From NCBI GenBank assembly GCA_020636215.1, contig JACJYG010000004.1, positions 1,426,001 through 1,490,000 on the forward strand: a DNA stretch of 64,000 bases, read 5' to 3'. The translations under genes and the position numbers were made by a program. Below, in pieces: positions 1-7,789 of the stretch (its first letter is position 1; every line of letters begins with the position of its first letter). Source of the DNA: Lewinellaceae bacterium (lineage in GTDB: Bacteria > Bacteroidota > Bacteroidia > Chitinophagales > Saprospiraceae). The notes under the pieces are model-generated. The model was not told where the DNA came from and did no database searches. It saw nothing but the letters and a program-made list of their open reading frames with translations.

Positions 1-7
1 TCAGAGA

Positions 8-70
8 AACTAGAAACCAGCCCGTCCTCCCCCGACAACTGTCGGGATCAGCCGGGTAAAAAACCAGAAA
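8..70. repeat. solitary copy of the 63-bp repeat unit
   Basis: This block matches the units of the tandem array at 27463-27713 (shared core AGAAACCAGCCCGTCCTC, then CAGCCGGGTAAAA). In this copy the centre is a perfect inverted repeat, CCCGACA-AC-TGTCGGG, at about 32-47. The units in the distant array carry substitutions that break it. No ORF is supported here. The remaining sequence from 71 to 183 shows nothing I recognise. Confidence 0.75.
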
Positions 71-183
71 CGTTGAACAGTCCCTGCTTCCTGTTTAAAT
101 AGTTAACCCGTGCAGTATCTCCATGGAGAATCGCCAGGCTAACCATGCAAGCATTCGGCCATGTAAGCATTTCCCCGGAAGCC

Positions 184-352
184 TAATGTCGTCAACTTAG
201 GGCTGTCAGCGACTGACTAAACCAGGTTCTTCTACCTGGCGAGTCAGCCGCTGACTGACGCGGAAATAGTCAGCGGCTGGCTTGCGTCGAGTTATCCTTG
301 CTTAGCCAGACGCTGACAGGACGACCATGAGAATCTTAAGTTGACGACATTA
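184..352. mobile_element. MITE-like element with 16-bp terminal inverted repeats
   Basis: The ends are perfect inverted repeats, TAATGTCGTCAACTTA at 184-199 and its complement at 337-352. The outermost TA on each side may be a target duplication rather than part of the repeat. The 169-bp interior has no ORF but is rich in palindromes: CCAGGT/ACCTGG at 222-239, AGTCAGC-C-GCTGACT at 242-256, and CAGCCGCTGA/TCAGCGGCTG at 245-279. No transposase is present, so this would be a non-autonomous element. I see no second copy in the window. From 353 to 418 there is only a C-rich stretch. Confidence 0.7.
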
Positions 353-418
353 CCCCGGCCCCCCCCCTAACACCCGGTTCCAGAAGCAAACAAGCCTCTA
401 CGAATGGCGCCCTGCTAT

Positions 419-1435
419 TCAAAACTCTCCATTCGCCTCCCGATACGTCATTGCCAGGAGCACCTGTCCTACCGCACGCAAAGTACGGGCGTCGATGACA
501 TCCATATTATCATTGTGGGTATGCCAATACGCACCGAAGCCGGTTTGGGTGTCAACGGGCCGGTTGATGATATCTGCCATGGGGATCCGGGCAATGGTAT
601 TGACGAAGTAATGGTCGTCCGTAATGCCGCCACCCGAATCGTTGACGAAGTAGTTGCCGTAGCCCATATTCTGAGCCAGCTTCCAGAGCTTATTGACCAG
701 TTGCGGGGCATACTGTGTAGAATAATACTCCTTGGTGAAGCGGGCGCCTTCAGCGCCAACCATGTCTAATAAGACGCCATATTTTGGCCGCTGTTTGCCG
801 CTCACATGAGGATTGCGCGACCAGTACTGGGCGCCCAGGCAATAAGATTCAGCACTTTCTCCACCACTTTCCCCGTAATCTTCCGCATCAAAGAGGATCA
901 GGTCGACGCCCATCTCGATGGGGTGGGCCTGCAATTGCCGGGCTATTTCCAGTAATACGGCTACGCCGCTGCCGCCATCATCGGCGCCCAGGATCGGTTC
1001 GTCTTTGCGTTCCTCACTCAGTGGAGAATCGGCGAAAGGCCGGCTGTCCCAATGGGCCGCCAGCAGGATGCGCTTGGTGGCCTGCGGGTTGTACTGAGCA
1101 ATGATGTTGGTAGCATTGAGCGTGACACCTGTGTAAGCTTTGGCCTGGAAGTCCTGTTCAATGACTTTGGCGCCGTATTGTTCGAACCGGGCTACCAGCC
1201 ACTCTTTGCACTGTTGGTGGGCGTCCGTGTTGGGTACACGCGGCCCAAACGCCACCTGCTTTTCCACAAAAGCATAGGCCGAGTCGCGGTCAAATTTGGG
1301 AACCGGAACCTTTTCCTTGGGGGGCGTTTCTTCCTCCGTTACAGAAGACTGCCCCGAGCCATCAGATTTACAAGCAGACAGGCTGGCCAACAAGGTGGTG
1401 GCCACTAGGAAAAGTAATACTTTGAATATTCGCAT
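419..1435 (-). CDS. M28 family zinc peptidase / glutaminyl-peptide cyclotransferase-like lipoprotein
   Basis: A 338-residue secreted lipoprotein. The start at 1435 was chosen because it opens directly on a lipoprotein signal (hydrophobic core, then lipobox LSAC); the longer frame adds 38 residues with no signal-like character. Metal-site motifs of the M28 fold are visible in order: AAHWDSRP, GADDGGSG, DAEDYGE and a C-terminal HTHNDNMD. The segment CLGAQYWSRNPH resembles bacterial glutaminyl cyclases, so the protein may form N-terminal pyroglutamate on exported proteins rather than hydrolyse peptides. It is likely anchored in the envelope. It is followed downstream only by the repeat-rich left edge, and ThiL lies upstream in the same direction. 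Family assignment is firm; cyclase versus aminopeptidase is uncertain. Confidence 0.85.
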   Translation of the reverse strand: MRIFKVLLFLVATTLLASLSACKSDGSGQSSVTEEETPPKEKVPVPKFDRDSAYAFVEKQVAFGPRVPNTDAHQQCKEWLVARFEQYGAKVIEQDFQAKAYTGVTLNATNIIAQYNPQATKRILLAAHWDSRPFADSPLSEERKDEPILGADDGGSGVAVLLEIARQLQAHPIEMGVDLILFDAEDYGESGGESAESYCLGAQYWSRNPHVSGKQRPKYGVLLDMVGAEGARFTKEYYSTQYAPQLVNKLWKLAQNMGYGNYFVNDSGGGITDDHYFVNTIARIPMADIINRPVDTQTGFGAYWHTHNDNMDVIDARTLRAVGQVLLAMTYREANGEF

Positions 1436-1567
1436 GATGGTGCTGTGAGATTTAGATCTATGATGAAGTTGCCCTTCTAAGGCAGTACCTTCCGCTGATA
1501 AAACCCCAGCCCTGTTAAGCCCCATGTAGCCATACAACAATATGGCCAAATAGAACTTTCCCTGGCC

Positions 1568-2647
1568 TTACCCCTGTTCTCCTTCCGGCTTCGATAAACC
1601 GAAGTGCTGCCAGCCCTGGGCTTTGATATCGTGGATATTACCTCCTTTTGTGTGCAATTTCACCCCTTCCGTAGCCGCCACAATTTCGCCTGCAATATAA
1701 ATATCCGGCAGGTATTTTACCTTATCAATATCATTGGGGTGGATCGTAAACAGCAACTCGTAGTCTTCTCCGCCGCTCAGGGCGCAGGTGATAGGGTCGA
1801 GTTGAAAATTGATGGCCTGTAGCTGGGCGTCGGGATGAATAGGCACGCCACTCTCTTCAATGATGGCGCCAACCCCAGATTGCTGGCAGATGTGGAGTAG
1901 GTCGGAAGACAAGCCATCCGAAATATCGATCATGGCGGTCGGCACTAATTTGTTTTTGGCGAACATTTCGATCATATCCTTGCGCGCTTCCGGTTTCAGG
2001 ATACGGCCGATGAGGAAGTCCTGTCCCTCCAGGTCGGGTTGAATATTGGGGTCACTCAGGTAGAGCTGTTTCTCCCGTTCGAGGATTTGCAGGCCAAGAT
2101 ATGCGGCGCCCAGGTTGCCACTGATGCAGATGAGATCACCCACCTTGGCGCCGTTGCGGTAAGCCAGCTTCTCTTTTTCCCCTTGCCCTATGGCCGTCAC
2201 GCTGATGATAAGCCCGCGCGGGGAGGAGGTGGTGTCGCCTCCCACAAGGTCTACCTGATAGTATTCGCAGGCGGCTCGGATGCCGGCATAGAGTTCCTCC
2301 AGGGCTTCAACCGAAAAGCGGTTGGATAAGGCTATGGAAACCGTGACTTGCTTCGGATGCGCATTCATGGCATAAATATCCGAAAGGTTGACCACGATGG
2401 ATTTATACCCCAGGTGCTTCAGGGGGCTGTACATCAGGTCAAAATGGATGCCTTCCACCAGCAGGTCGGTGGAGACAACCGTGAGGAGGTTGCCGTTGTC
2501 GATCACGGCGGCGTCATCGCCAATTCCTTTGAGAGAGGAAGGATTGCACAAAGGGAAATTCTGAGTCAGATGATCGATCAGGCCGAACTCGCCGAGTTCG
2601 TTAACGTCCGTACGTTTGGGTGGTTGTTCCTGGTTATGGTCTGGCAT
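1568..2647 (-). CDS. thiL: thiamine-phosphate kinase
   Basis: A cytoplasmic enzyme of 359 residues that phosphorylates thiamine monophosphate to the cofactor thiamine pyrophosphate with ATP. Near the N terminus it has the ThiL/PurM signature GIGDDAAVID, then TDLLVEGIHFD, VNLSDIYAMNA, a VGGDTTSS segment and, towards the C terminus, MIDISDGLSSDL and SGGEDYELLFT. The ATG at 2647 is preferred because the upstream extension translates heptamer repeat DNA (2655-2687) and lies downstream of a good promoter match at 2741-2748. That gives a leader of roughly 85 nt. Length is slightly above the family norm because of an N-terminal tail of about 20 residues. Confidence 0.93.
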   Translation of the reverse strand: MPDHNQEQPPKRTDVNELGEFGLIDHLTQNFPLCNPSSLKGIGDDAAVIDNGNLLTVVSTDLLVEGIHFDLMYSPLKHLGYKSIVVNLSDIYAMNAHPKQVTVSIALSNRFSVEALEELYAGIRAACEYYQVDLVGGDTTSSPRGLIISVTAIGQGEKEKLAYRNGAKVGDLICISGNLGAAYLGLQILEREKQLYLSDPNIQPDLEGQDFLIGRILKPEARKDMIEMFAKNKLVPTAMIDISDGLSSDLLHICQQSGVGAIIEESGVPIHPDAQLQAINFQLDPITCALSGGEDYELLFTIHPNDIDKVKYLPDIYIAGEIVAATEGVKLHTKGGNIHDIKAQGWQHFGLSKPEGEQG

Positions 2648-2654
2648 GCGTGGG

Positions 2655-2687
2655 TGGTTGTCAGTTGTCAGTTGTTGGCCGTTGGTT
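2655..2687. repeat. heptamer tandem tract in the thiL leader
   Basis: Repeats of GTTGTCA and variants (GTTGTCAGTTGTCAGTTG, then degenerate units) sit between the thiL promoter and start codon. This is one of several 7-bp-period tracts in the window's spacers. Confidence 0.6.
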
Positions 2688-2740
2688 GCGAATAAGCGCA
2701 ACTCCGAACCAGCAACAATCAAGTTGGTGCTACAGTTGCA

Positions 2741-2748
2741 CAAAGGTA
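2741..2748 (-). promoter_or_regulatory. -7 promoter element for thiL
   Basis: On the minus strand this reads TACCTTTG, a perfect match to the Bacteroidota -7 consensus TAnnTTTG. A weak TTTA lies 20 bp upstream as a possible -33 element. Inference from consensus only. Confidence 0.45.
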
Positions 2749-2786
2749 GGGAATAAGGCCTGAATGGTTAAATGGCGAATTGGTTT

Positions 2787-4031
2787 TTACCGGACAGCGG
2801 AATAAGGGGGAGGTATTGTATTGGGGGCATTTCGCCTCCGGCCTAACAGTATCATCAGAATGCCCACCGGTATGAGGGCAGATATACAGAACAAGCCTTC
2901 ATAATAGAAAGGAACAAAACCAAGCGCTGCCCAGAATAGCGTACCCTGCAGGAAGAGCAAAAGCTCGCTTCCAAAAAAGCCGGCCAACAGGAGCAACAAT
3001 CCCATTCTAGTGAAGGAGGATCGAATGCTCAGCAAATTATTGAGGATACCGTAGCCCAGAACGAATTGGGTTATGATGCCCAACAGGATCAGGTGGATAA
3101 AACCAATGACAAAGTTTCGGATAGTGTAGGCCACCGTAGCAATATAGGGAATGATAACTGCTGTTTGCACCAATACTTTTAGCGCAAAGCAGGCAAATGC
3201 GATTTTGATGAGCAATAAGCCCCAGCCACTCAACTGCTCCTGAATTTTTTGGTGAGACCGCATTACTATGGCCGCAAAGAAAGCCAGCGCGGCCAGTTGC
3301 AGGCCTACGCCCAGACTGTTGATGGCAAAAACTGCGGGTAAAGGTTCCGCCCAGGCCACTGCTAGTGCATAAGTGAATAAGGTAGCCACTGTTAGCAACC
3401 AGAAAAAGCGGAAGATGGGCCGTGGAGCAACGGAAATCCCATGGTTTTCCAGCAATTTAAAGAACAAGGCCAATACGGCAAAAATGAACCATCCGTTGAA
3501 CTGAAAATGCAGGTAGAATTGCACGGTCATGTAGTAAATGGCCTTGCCCTGTAAGCCGCCCAGCATAATAGGCGGCATAGCCCATAAGGCCAGGGTGGAA
3601 AAGATCATGAATAGTAGCGCCGTTCGGACAAACCGGCTGGAGGCCTTGCCATCTTTGATCATATCTTTCCAGAAACGATAGGCGAAAAAATAGGAGGCCA
3701 GGCCATGCAGTGTAGAGAAAACTATGGACCAGGCCCCATACCCCTGTATTGGAAATGCAATAAGCATACCTACAACGCTGGCCTGGGCGACGATGAAGTT
3801 GTTGCGGTAAAAAGGGCTGTGTTGCCGGACTTCCGGAAGGAAAGAATGGACCAGCAAGGCGTATAGCCCCAGGTACAACCAACCCAGCATCGCCACATGG
3901 GAGTGGCCGTGCAGGAAATACCGGAATTTAAGCCAGCTGATTTCTTCTACAAAGGCATAGCGCAGTATGGCCCCCATCACGGCGGCAATAAAAAAGTTGA
4001 TTAGGGCTATTCGAAACCATACTTTGGGCAT
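2787..4031 (-). CDS. haem-copper oxidase subunit I-like (CcoN/NorB-like) membrane protein
   Basis: A 414-residue, highly hydrophobic protein of about 12 predicted membrane segments. It resembles cbb3-oxidase/NO-reductase subunit I: HGHSHVAMLGW at residues 41-51 (H41, H43, H45), STLHGLASYFF (H109), YLHFQFNGWF (H175) and IGFIHLILLGI (H313). These His residues sit where haem or metal ligands are expected, but the protein is shorter than CcoN and I cannot place a full set of six ligands, so catalysis is not established. It lies about 200 bp downstream of the cytochrome c gene on the same strand, next to nosZ. That suggests a membrane haem protein serving N2O or NO respiration, such as quinol-to-cytochrome electron transfer or NO reduction. 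Confidence 0.7.
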   Translation of the reverse strand: MPKVWFRIALINFFIAAVMGAILRYAFVEEISWLKFRYFLHGHSHVAMLGWLYLGLYALLVHSFLPEVRQHSPFYRNNFIVAQASVVGMLIAFPIQGYGAWSIVFSTLHGLASYFFAYRFWKDMIKDGKASSRFVRTALLFMIFSTLALWAMPPIMLGGLQGKAIYYMTVQFYLHFQFNGWFIFAVLALFFKLLENHGISVAPRPIFRFFWLLTVATLFTYALAVAWAEPLPAVFAINSLGVGLQLAALAFFAAIVMRSHQKIQEQLSGWGLLLIKIAFACFALKVLVQTAVIIPYIATVAYTIRNFVIGFIHLILLGIITQFVLGYGILNNLLSIRSSFTRMGLLLLLAGFFGSELLLFLQGTLFWAALGFVPFYYEGLFCISALIPVGILMILLGRRRNAPNTIPPPYSAVR

Positions 4032-4130
4032 GGCGGTAAAATTGGAGGCGTTTTTACATTGGAAAGTTTGCTCTTTTGTGCTTCGGTTGCCAGGCTAGTG
4101 GGCACGGCAATGGGAAATGGCTATATCGTT

Positions 4131-4194
4131 GAATGGCTGAATGGCTGTCAGGGAGTTCTCCTAGTAGTGACCCGAAGCCAGCCATTAACCATTC
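4131..4194. other. inverted repeat between cytochrome c gene and oxidase-like gene
   Basis: GAATGG/AATGGCTG at 4131-4147 pairs with CAGCCATT/CCATTC at 4179-4194. It lies in the 204-bp spacer of two co-directional minus-strand genes and could be an attenuator or processing hairpin. The AATGGCTG units are also a short direct repeat. Confidence 0.35.
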
Positions 4195-4235
4195 ATCCAT
4201 TTTAACCGGCTCATTAGAGACGGCCAGCCATTTCT

Positions 4236-4709
4236 TTACTGCCCAGCCTCCTGGCTGTCGTTAGCATACATGAACTCCAGCACATCACGGGCATCACCGA
4301 TGGAGAGGTTCTGGTTAGGCATCCGGACGAGGCATTCCTTTAGCAGCGCCTGGGCGGCAGGGTCCTTCTCCAGCATGATGTCGACATTGGTGGCCATGTT
4401 CATGATCCATTCCGGCTTGCGGCGCTCGGTGACGCCTTTCCAACCCGGGCCTACGACCCGCTGGCCACTCAGTTTGTGACAGGCGGCGCACTTCATTTCA
4501 TAAATTGCTTTGCCCCTTTCCACCATTTCTGGTTTGAGCGGGTTGTTGAGCGTCACTTCCTTGATCTCTCCTACCCCTTTTCCATTATCGGCAACCGGAT
4601 CGGCGACCATGCTTTTAGGGGCGTCGCCATTCTCGGCGCTGGAGGAATCTCCGCCGCAGGCGGGAAGAAGTAATGCGCTCAGGCCAACTGCAAAAATTAT
4701 CTTTTTCAT
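4236..4709 (-). CDS. monohaem cytochrome c lipoprotein
   Basis: A 157-residue periplasm-facing lipoprotein with signal MKKIIFAVGLSALLLPAC and acylation at C18. A low-complexity acidic linker runs to about residue 55, followed by a class I cytochrome c domain. The haem site is C74-A-A-C77-H78, and M130 in VRMPNQN is the likely axial ligand. It sits divergently from nosZ with only the regulator gene between. Clade II nos loci usually encode their own c-type cytochromes as electron donors to NosZ, so this is the obvious donor candidate (inference). Small c-type lipoproteins also serve cbb3 oxidases. Confidence 0.9.
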   Translation of the reverse strand: MKKIIFAVGLSALLLPACGGDSSSAENGDAPKSMVADPVADNGKGVGEIKEVTLNNPLKPEMVERGKAIYEMKCAACHKLSGQRVVGPGWKGVTERRKPEWIMNMATNVDIMLEKDPAAQALLKECLVRMPNQNLSIGDARDVLEFMYANDSQEAGQ

Positions 4710-4761
4710 GTTTCTTGTTGTTTGTTATAGTTTATATTCACTTGGGCGTAGCCCATTCTGT

Positions 4762-5187
4762 TCAAAGTTGCAAACCTTTCTCTCTGACTTTCCGGGCCAC
4801 TTCTTCTATGGGTTGATGTTCGATCAGGTCCAGCAGGCCGTTGCGGTATTTCATCGCCTGGCTGTGCAAAGGGCAGGGGTTCTCAGACGAGCATACCGGA
4901 AGCCCCAAAATACAGCTGGTGAATATATCGGGGCCATCTATACTTTCTACAACAGAACGAAGCGTTGCTCGTCGGTTTTTTTCACTCAGAAAGAACCCTC
5001 CGCTCGGCCCTTTTGCCGATGAAATGAGATTGTGCCGGGATAAATCCTGCAAGATCTTGGCTAAAAAGTGCTTAGGGACATCTAATGCATCCGCTATTTC
5101 CTTGACACCCGCCTTTTGCGCTTCACTGGCGTTGGCCGCCAGATACAATACTGCCCGAATAGCATACTTACAGGATTTGGAAAACAT
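4762..5187 (-). CDS. Rrf2 family transcriptional regulator (NsrR/IscR-like)
   Basis: A 141-residue winged-helix repressor or activator. The N terminus MFSKSCKYAIRAVLYLA and the helix-turn-helix around residues 27-65 (IADALDVPKHFLAKILQDL, then KGPSGGFFL) are typical of Rrf2 proteins. Three cysteines, C92, C99 and C105, match the spacing of the Fe-S cluster ligands in NsrR/IscR. That implies sensing of NO or of Fe-S/oxygen status. The gene is the first on the minus strand, back to back with nosZ, with about 290 bp of AT-rich shared control region. It probably controls nosZ and itself, but no binding data can be read from sequence. Confidence 0.92.
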   Translation of the reverse strand: MFSKSCKYAIRAVLYLAANASEAQKAGVKEIADALDVPKHFLAKILQDLSRHNLISSAKGPSGGFFLSEKNRRATLRSVVESIDGPDIFTSCILGLPVCSSENPCPLHSQAMKYRNGLLDLIEHQPIEEVARKVREKGLQL

Positions 5188-5208
5188 AGCCCTAATGGTT
5201 TAATGGAA

Positions 5209-5239
5209 CAAATGTAGATTAAAAAAGAATAAAAGACAA
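5209..5239 (-). promoter_or_regulatory. promoter of the Rrf2 regulator gene
   Basis: Read on the minus strand: TTG (5239-5237), a 20-bp spacer, then TACATTTG (5216-5209). This is a full match to the Bacteroidota -7 box. The start codon follows 21 nt later. Confidence 0.6.
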
Positions 5240-5314
5240 CAAAATCTTTTTTTATTGCAAAAAACGACACCTCGCGCTTATTCCCTCTTTTTATTAGCCG
5301 CTTTCAATACCTTG

Positions 5315-5356
5315 ATTATTAAATAATTACAAAGAGCAACATTTGCAATTGCTCAA
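5315..5356. promoter_or_regulatory. candidate operators in the nosZ/Rrf2 divergent region
   Basis: Two palindromes lie here. ATTATT-A-AATAAT at 5315-5327 has the AT-rich dyad form of many Rrf2-type operators. TTG-N8-CAA at 5343-5356 (TTGCAATTGCTCAA) keeps only the outer half-sites of a CRP/FNR-type box. Both lie upstream of the nosZ -7 box. Functional assignment is speculative. Confidence 0.3.
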
Positions 5357-5438
5357 AAGGGTGATTTTTGTCATTGGCGAAGTAGCACGAGCTGTTGATT
5401 TTTGCACTATAGAGGATAAAAAAGTCTTTTTATCGCTA

Positions 5439-5446
5439 TATATTTG
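5439..5446 (+). promoter_or_regulatory. -7 promoter element of nosZ
   Basis: TATATTTG matches TAnnTTTG and is 34 bp upstream of the nosZ ATG. No convincing -33 TTG is present at the normal spacing, which would fit an activator-dependent promoter. Confidence 0.4.
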
Positions 5447-5480
5447 GAATCACTTTTCAACGATAAAAATTTATTCGATT

Positions 5481-7472
5481 ATGAAAAACCAAGAGTTTCT
5501 CAAAAAGATCCTATCGCTGGCAGCCGTGCTCGGCCTGCTGACGGCACTATCTGGTTGTGGCGGCCAGGGCGCCGGCAATCAGGGTGGAAGCGCCCTGGCT
5601 GGTGATGTCGCCTCCCAGGTATATGTTGCTCCCGGTGAATACGACCAATTTTACGCTTTCCTTTCCGGTGGCTTTAGTGGCCAGGTGAGCGTTTATGGAC
5701 TGCCTTCCGGCCGACTGTTTAAGGTGATCCCCGTTTTCTCAGTAGATGCGGAGAAAAGCTATGGTTTCAATGAAGAAACCAAGCCTATGTTGAACACCTC
5801 CTTCGGTTTTGTTCCCTGGGATGACTCCCACCACCCGGAATTGTCCCAAACCAATGGCGAAACCGACGGCCGCTGGCTGTTCATTAATGGCAACAACACG
5901 CCACGTATCGCCAGGCTCGACCTGACTACCTTTGAAACGGCCGAGATCATAGAAATCCCCAACAGTGGAGGTAACCACAGCTCGCCCTTCACCACCGAAA
6001 ATACCGAGTATGTAGTGGCAGGTACGCGTTTTGGCGTCCCTTATCCACAGAAGGATGTAGCCATCGACAGCTATGCGGAGAATTTCAAAGGCGCGCTGAC
6101 CTTTATAAAGGTGGACCCGAATTCCGGAGAGATGAACATCGCTTTCCAGGTCTTGCTGCCGGCGTTCGACTATGACCTCGCCCACTCGGGCAAAGGCGCT
6201 TCCCACGGCTGGACTTTCTTTACTTCTTACAACACTGAGCAAAAAAACACTTTATTGGAAGTTAACGCTTCCCAGAACGACAAGGATTTCGTAGCGGCAG
6301 TCAACTGGAAGAAGGCGGAAGAATTTATGCAGCAGGGAAAGTTTCACGAAATGCCGGCCAAATACGCCCACAATGTCTATAGTGATGAAAACCACCAGGC
6401 TACCTCCACTATGATGGACAAAGTAAAGGTATTGATCCCCTCCGAATGCCCAGGCCTGGTCTATTTCTTGCCTACCCCCAAGTCGCCGCACGGCGTCGAT
6501 GTGGATCCCACCGGGGAGTATATCGTGGGCAACGGCAAACTGTCGGCCGACCTGACGGTGCACTCCTTTACCAAAATGTTGAAAGCCATCGAGAACAAGG
6601 CTTATGATACGGAGATCGAAGGCATACCGGTATTGAAATTCGAAGAGGTCTTAGCTGGTGTGGTCAAGGAACCTGGACTTGGGCCATTACATACCGAGTT
6701 TGACGGCAAAGGCTACGCTTACACTACCTTTTTCATTTCTTCCGAAGTGGTGAAATGGAAAGTGGGTACCTGGGAAGTAGTAGACCGCGTACCCTGCTAC
6801 TACTCCGTGGGGCACCTCATGATCCCGGGTGGAGATTCCAAGAAACCAGAAGGTAAATATTTGGTGGCCATGAATAAGATCACCAAGGACCGCTACCTGC
6901 CCACCGGCCCCGAATTGGATCATAGCGCACAGTTGTATGATATTTCGGGAGACAAAATGAAGTTGTTGCTCGACTTCCCCACAGTGGGTGAGCCGCACTA
7001 TGCTCAGGCTATTTCTGCCGACCGGATCACTAAACGGGTCAAGAAATTCTTCCCAATAGAAGAAAATCAGCACCCTTACCGGGCAATGGGTGAAAAAGAC
7101 ACTAAAGTCGTCCGCGAGGGTAATATCGTCCATGTTTACATGACTACCATCCGCAGCCACTTTGCGCCAGATAACATCGAAGGCGTAAAGGTTGGAGATA
7201 AGGTCTATTTCCATGTGACTAACCTCGAGCAGGATTGGGACGTCCCCCATGGTTTTGCTGTTCAGGGCGCCAATAATGCCGAACTTCTGGTCATGCCGGG
7301 CCAAACGGAAACCCTGCTCTGGGAACCGAAAAAGGAAGGGGTGTTCCCCTTCTACTGCACGGACTTCTGTTCCGCCCTGCACCAGGAAATGCAAGGCTAT
7401 GTCCGGGTTTCTCCTCAAGGCTCCGACATTGCCCTGAAGTGGAAACTGGGTGAGGACGAACCAGTTCAATAG
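5481..7472 (+). CDS. nosZ: nitrous-oxide reductase, clade II (Sec/lipoprotein type)
   Basis: Reduces N2O to N2 in the periplasm. The 663-residue protein opens with MKNQEFLKKILSLAAVLGLL and a lipobox LSGC (C26), not a twin-arginine signal. That is characteristic of clade II enzymes and suggests a membrane-anchored NosZ. The ATG at 5481 is chosen over an upstream TTG because it starts this signal peptide. The beta-propeller with CuZ ligands includes D-D-S-H117-H118. The C-terminal cupredoxin domain holds the CuA site: H590, C626-T-D-F-C630, H634 and M637. It is the first gene of the plus-strand nos operon, followed by a 317-bp hairpin-rich spacer that may set NosZ apart in expression from the maturation genes. 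Confidence 0.97.
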   Translation: MKNQEFLKKILSLAAVLGLLTALSGCGGQGAGNQGGSALAGDVASQVYVAPGEYDQFYAFLSGGFSGQVSVYGLPSGRLFKVIPVFSVDAEKSYGFNEETKPMLNTSFGFVPWDDSHHPELSQTNGETDGRWLFINGNNTPRIARLDLTTFETAEIIEIPNSGGNHSSPFTTENTEYVVAGTRFGVPYPQKDVAIDSYAENFKGALTFIKVDPNSGEMNIAFQVLLPAFDYDLAHSGKGASHGWTFFTSYNTEQKNTLLEVNASQNDKDFVAAVNWKKAEEFMQQGKFHEMPAKYAHNVYSDENHQATSTMMDKVKVLIPSECPGLVYFLPTPKSPHGVDVDPTGEYIVGNGKLSADLTVHSFTKMLKAIENKAYDTEIEGIPVLKFEEVLAGVVKEPGLGPLHTEFDGKGYAYTTFFISSEVVKWKVGTWEVVDRVPCYYSVGHLMIPGGDSKKPEGKYLVAMNKITKDRYLPTGPELDHSAQLYDISGDKMKLLLDFPTVGEPHYAQAISADRITKRVKKFFPIEENQHPYRAMGEKDTKVVREGNIVHVYMTTIRSHFAPDNIEGVKVGDKVYFHVTNLEQDWDVPHGFAVQGANNAELLVMPGQTETLLWEPKKEGVFPFYCTDFCSALHQEMQGYVRVSPQGSDIALKWKLGEDEPVQ

Positions 7473-7564
7473 GATGATTTGTGCTGTTGAAAGATTTGCG
7501 TAAACAGGGGAATAGAGATAGCCCACTAATTGGGCTGTTTAGCGCCTGATTTGGATGCTTATCT

Positions 7565-7713
7565 CGCCCGTTCGGGCGGGTTTGATGCTACACCCTTCGG
7601 GTAGTGGATGCTATTGATCCTTTAAAAGGCCTTGTACCGACATCAGCCTCAGTAGTATCTACTGCCCCCAAAGGGGCTCCGCATCCTTTTAGCCCGTATT
7701 CGGGTCAAAAGGA
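7565..7713 (+). other. hairpin cluster between nosZ and the next nos gene
   Basis: Within the 317-bp spacer (7473-7789) at least four stem-loops follow one another: CGCCCG-TT-CGGGCG (7565-7578), ACCC-TTC-GGGT (7592-7602), GCCCC with GGGGC around an AAA loop (about 7664-7677), and TCCTTTT..CCCG-TATT-CGGG..AAAAGGA (7684-7713). GATGCTA occurs twice between them. No ORF is supported. A processing or stabilising role for the nosZ mRNA, or partial termination, is inference. Confidence 0.5.
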
Positions 7714-7789
7714 GTATCCATAGAATCGCTAAGCGGGTACGCACAAGCAGTGTCTTATCTCTATTCACCCCTTCACAAAAAAAACAAAA

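Noticed and set aside
184..352. Integron attC site or riboswitch
   Set aside because: The long perfect end repeats and lack of the attC R/L box pattern or a known aptamer core fit a MITE better.
5343..5356. Firm FNR/DNR box upstream of nosZ
   Set aside because: Only the outer TTG and CAA match. The inner bases deviate from both FNR and DNR consensus, so it is listed only as a weak candidate.
5343..5480. Extended N terminus of NosZ from an upstream TTG
   Set aside because: The extra 46 residues precede a clean lipoprotein signal at 5481 and would translate across the promoter region.
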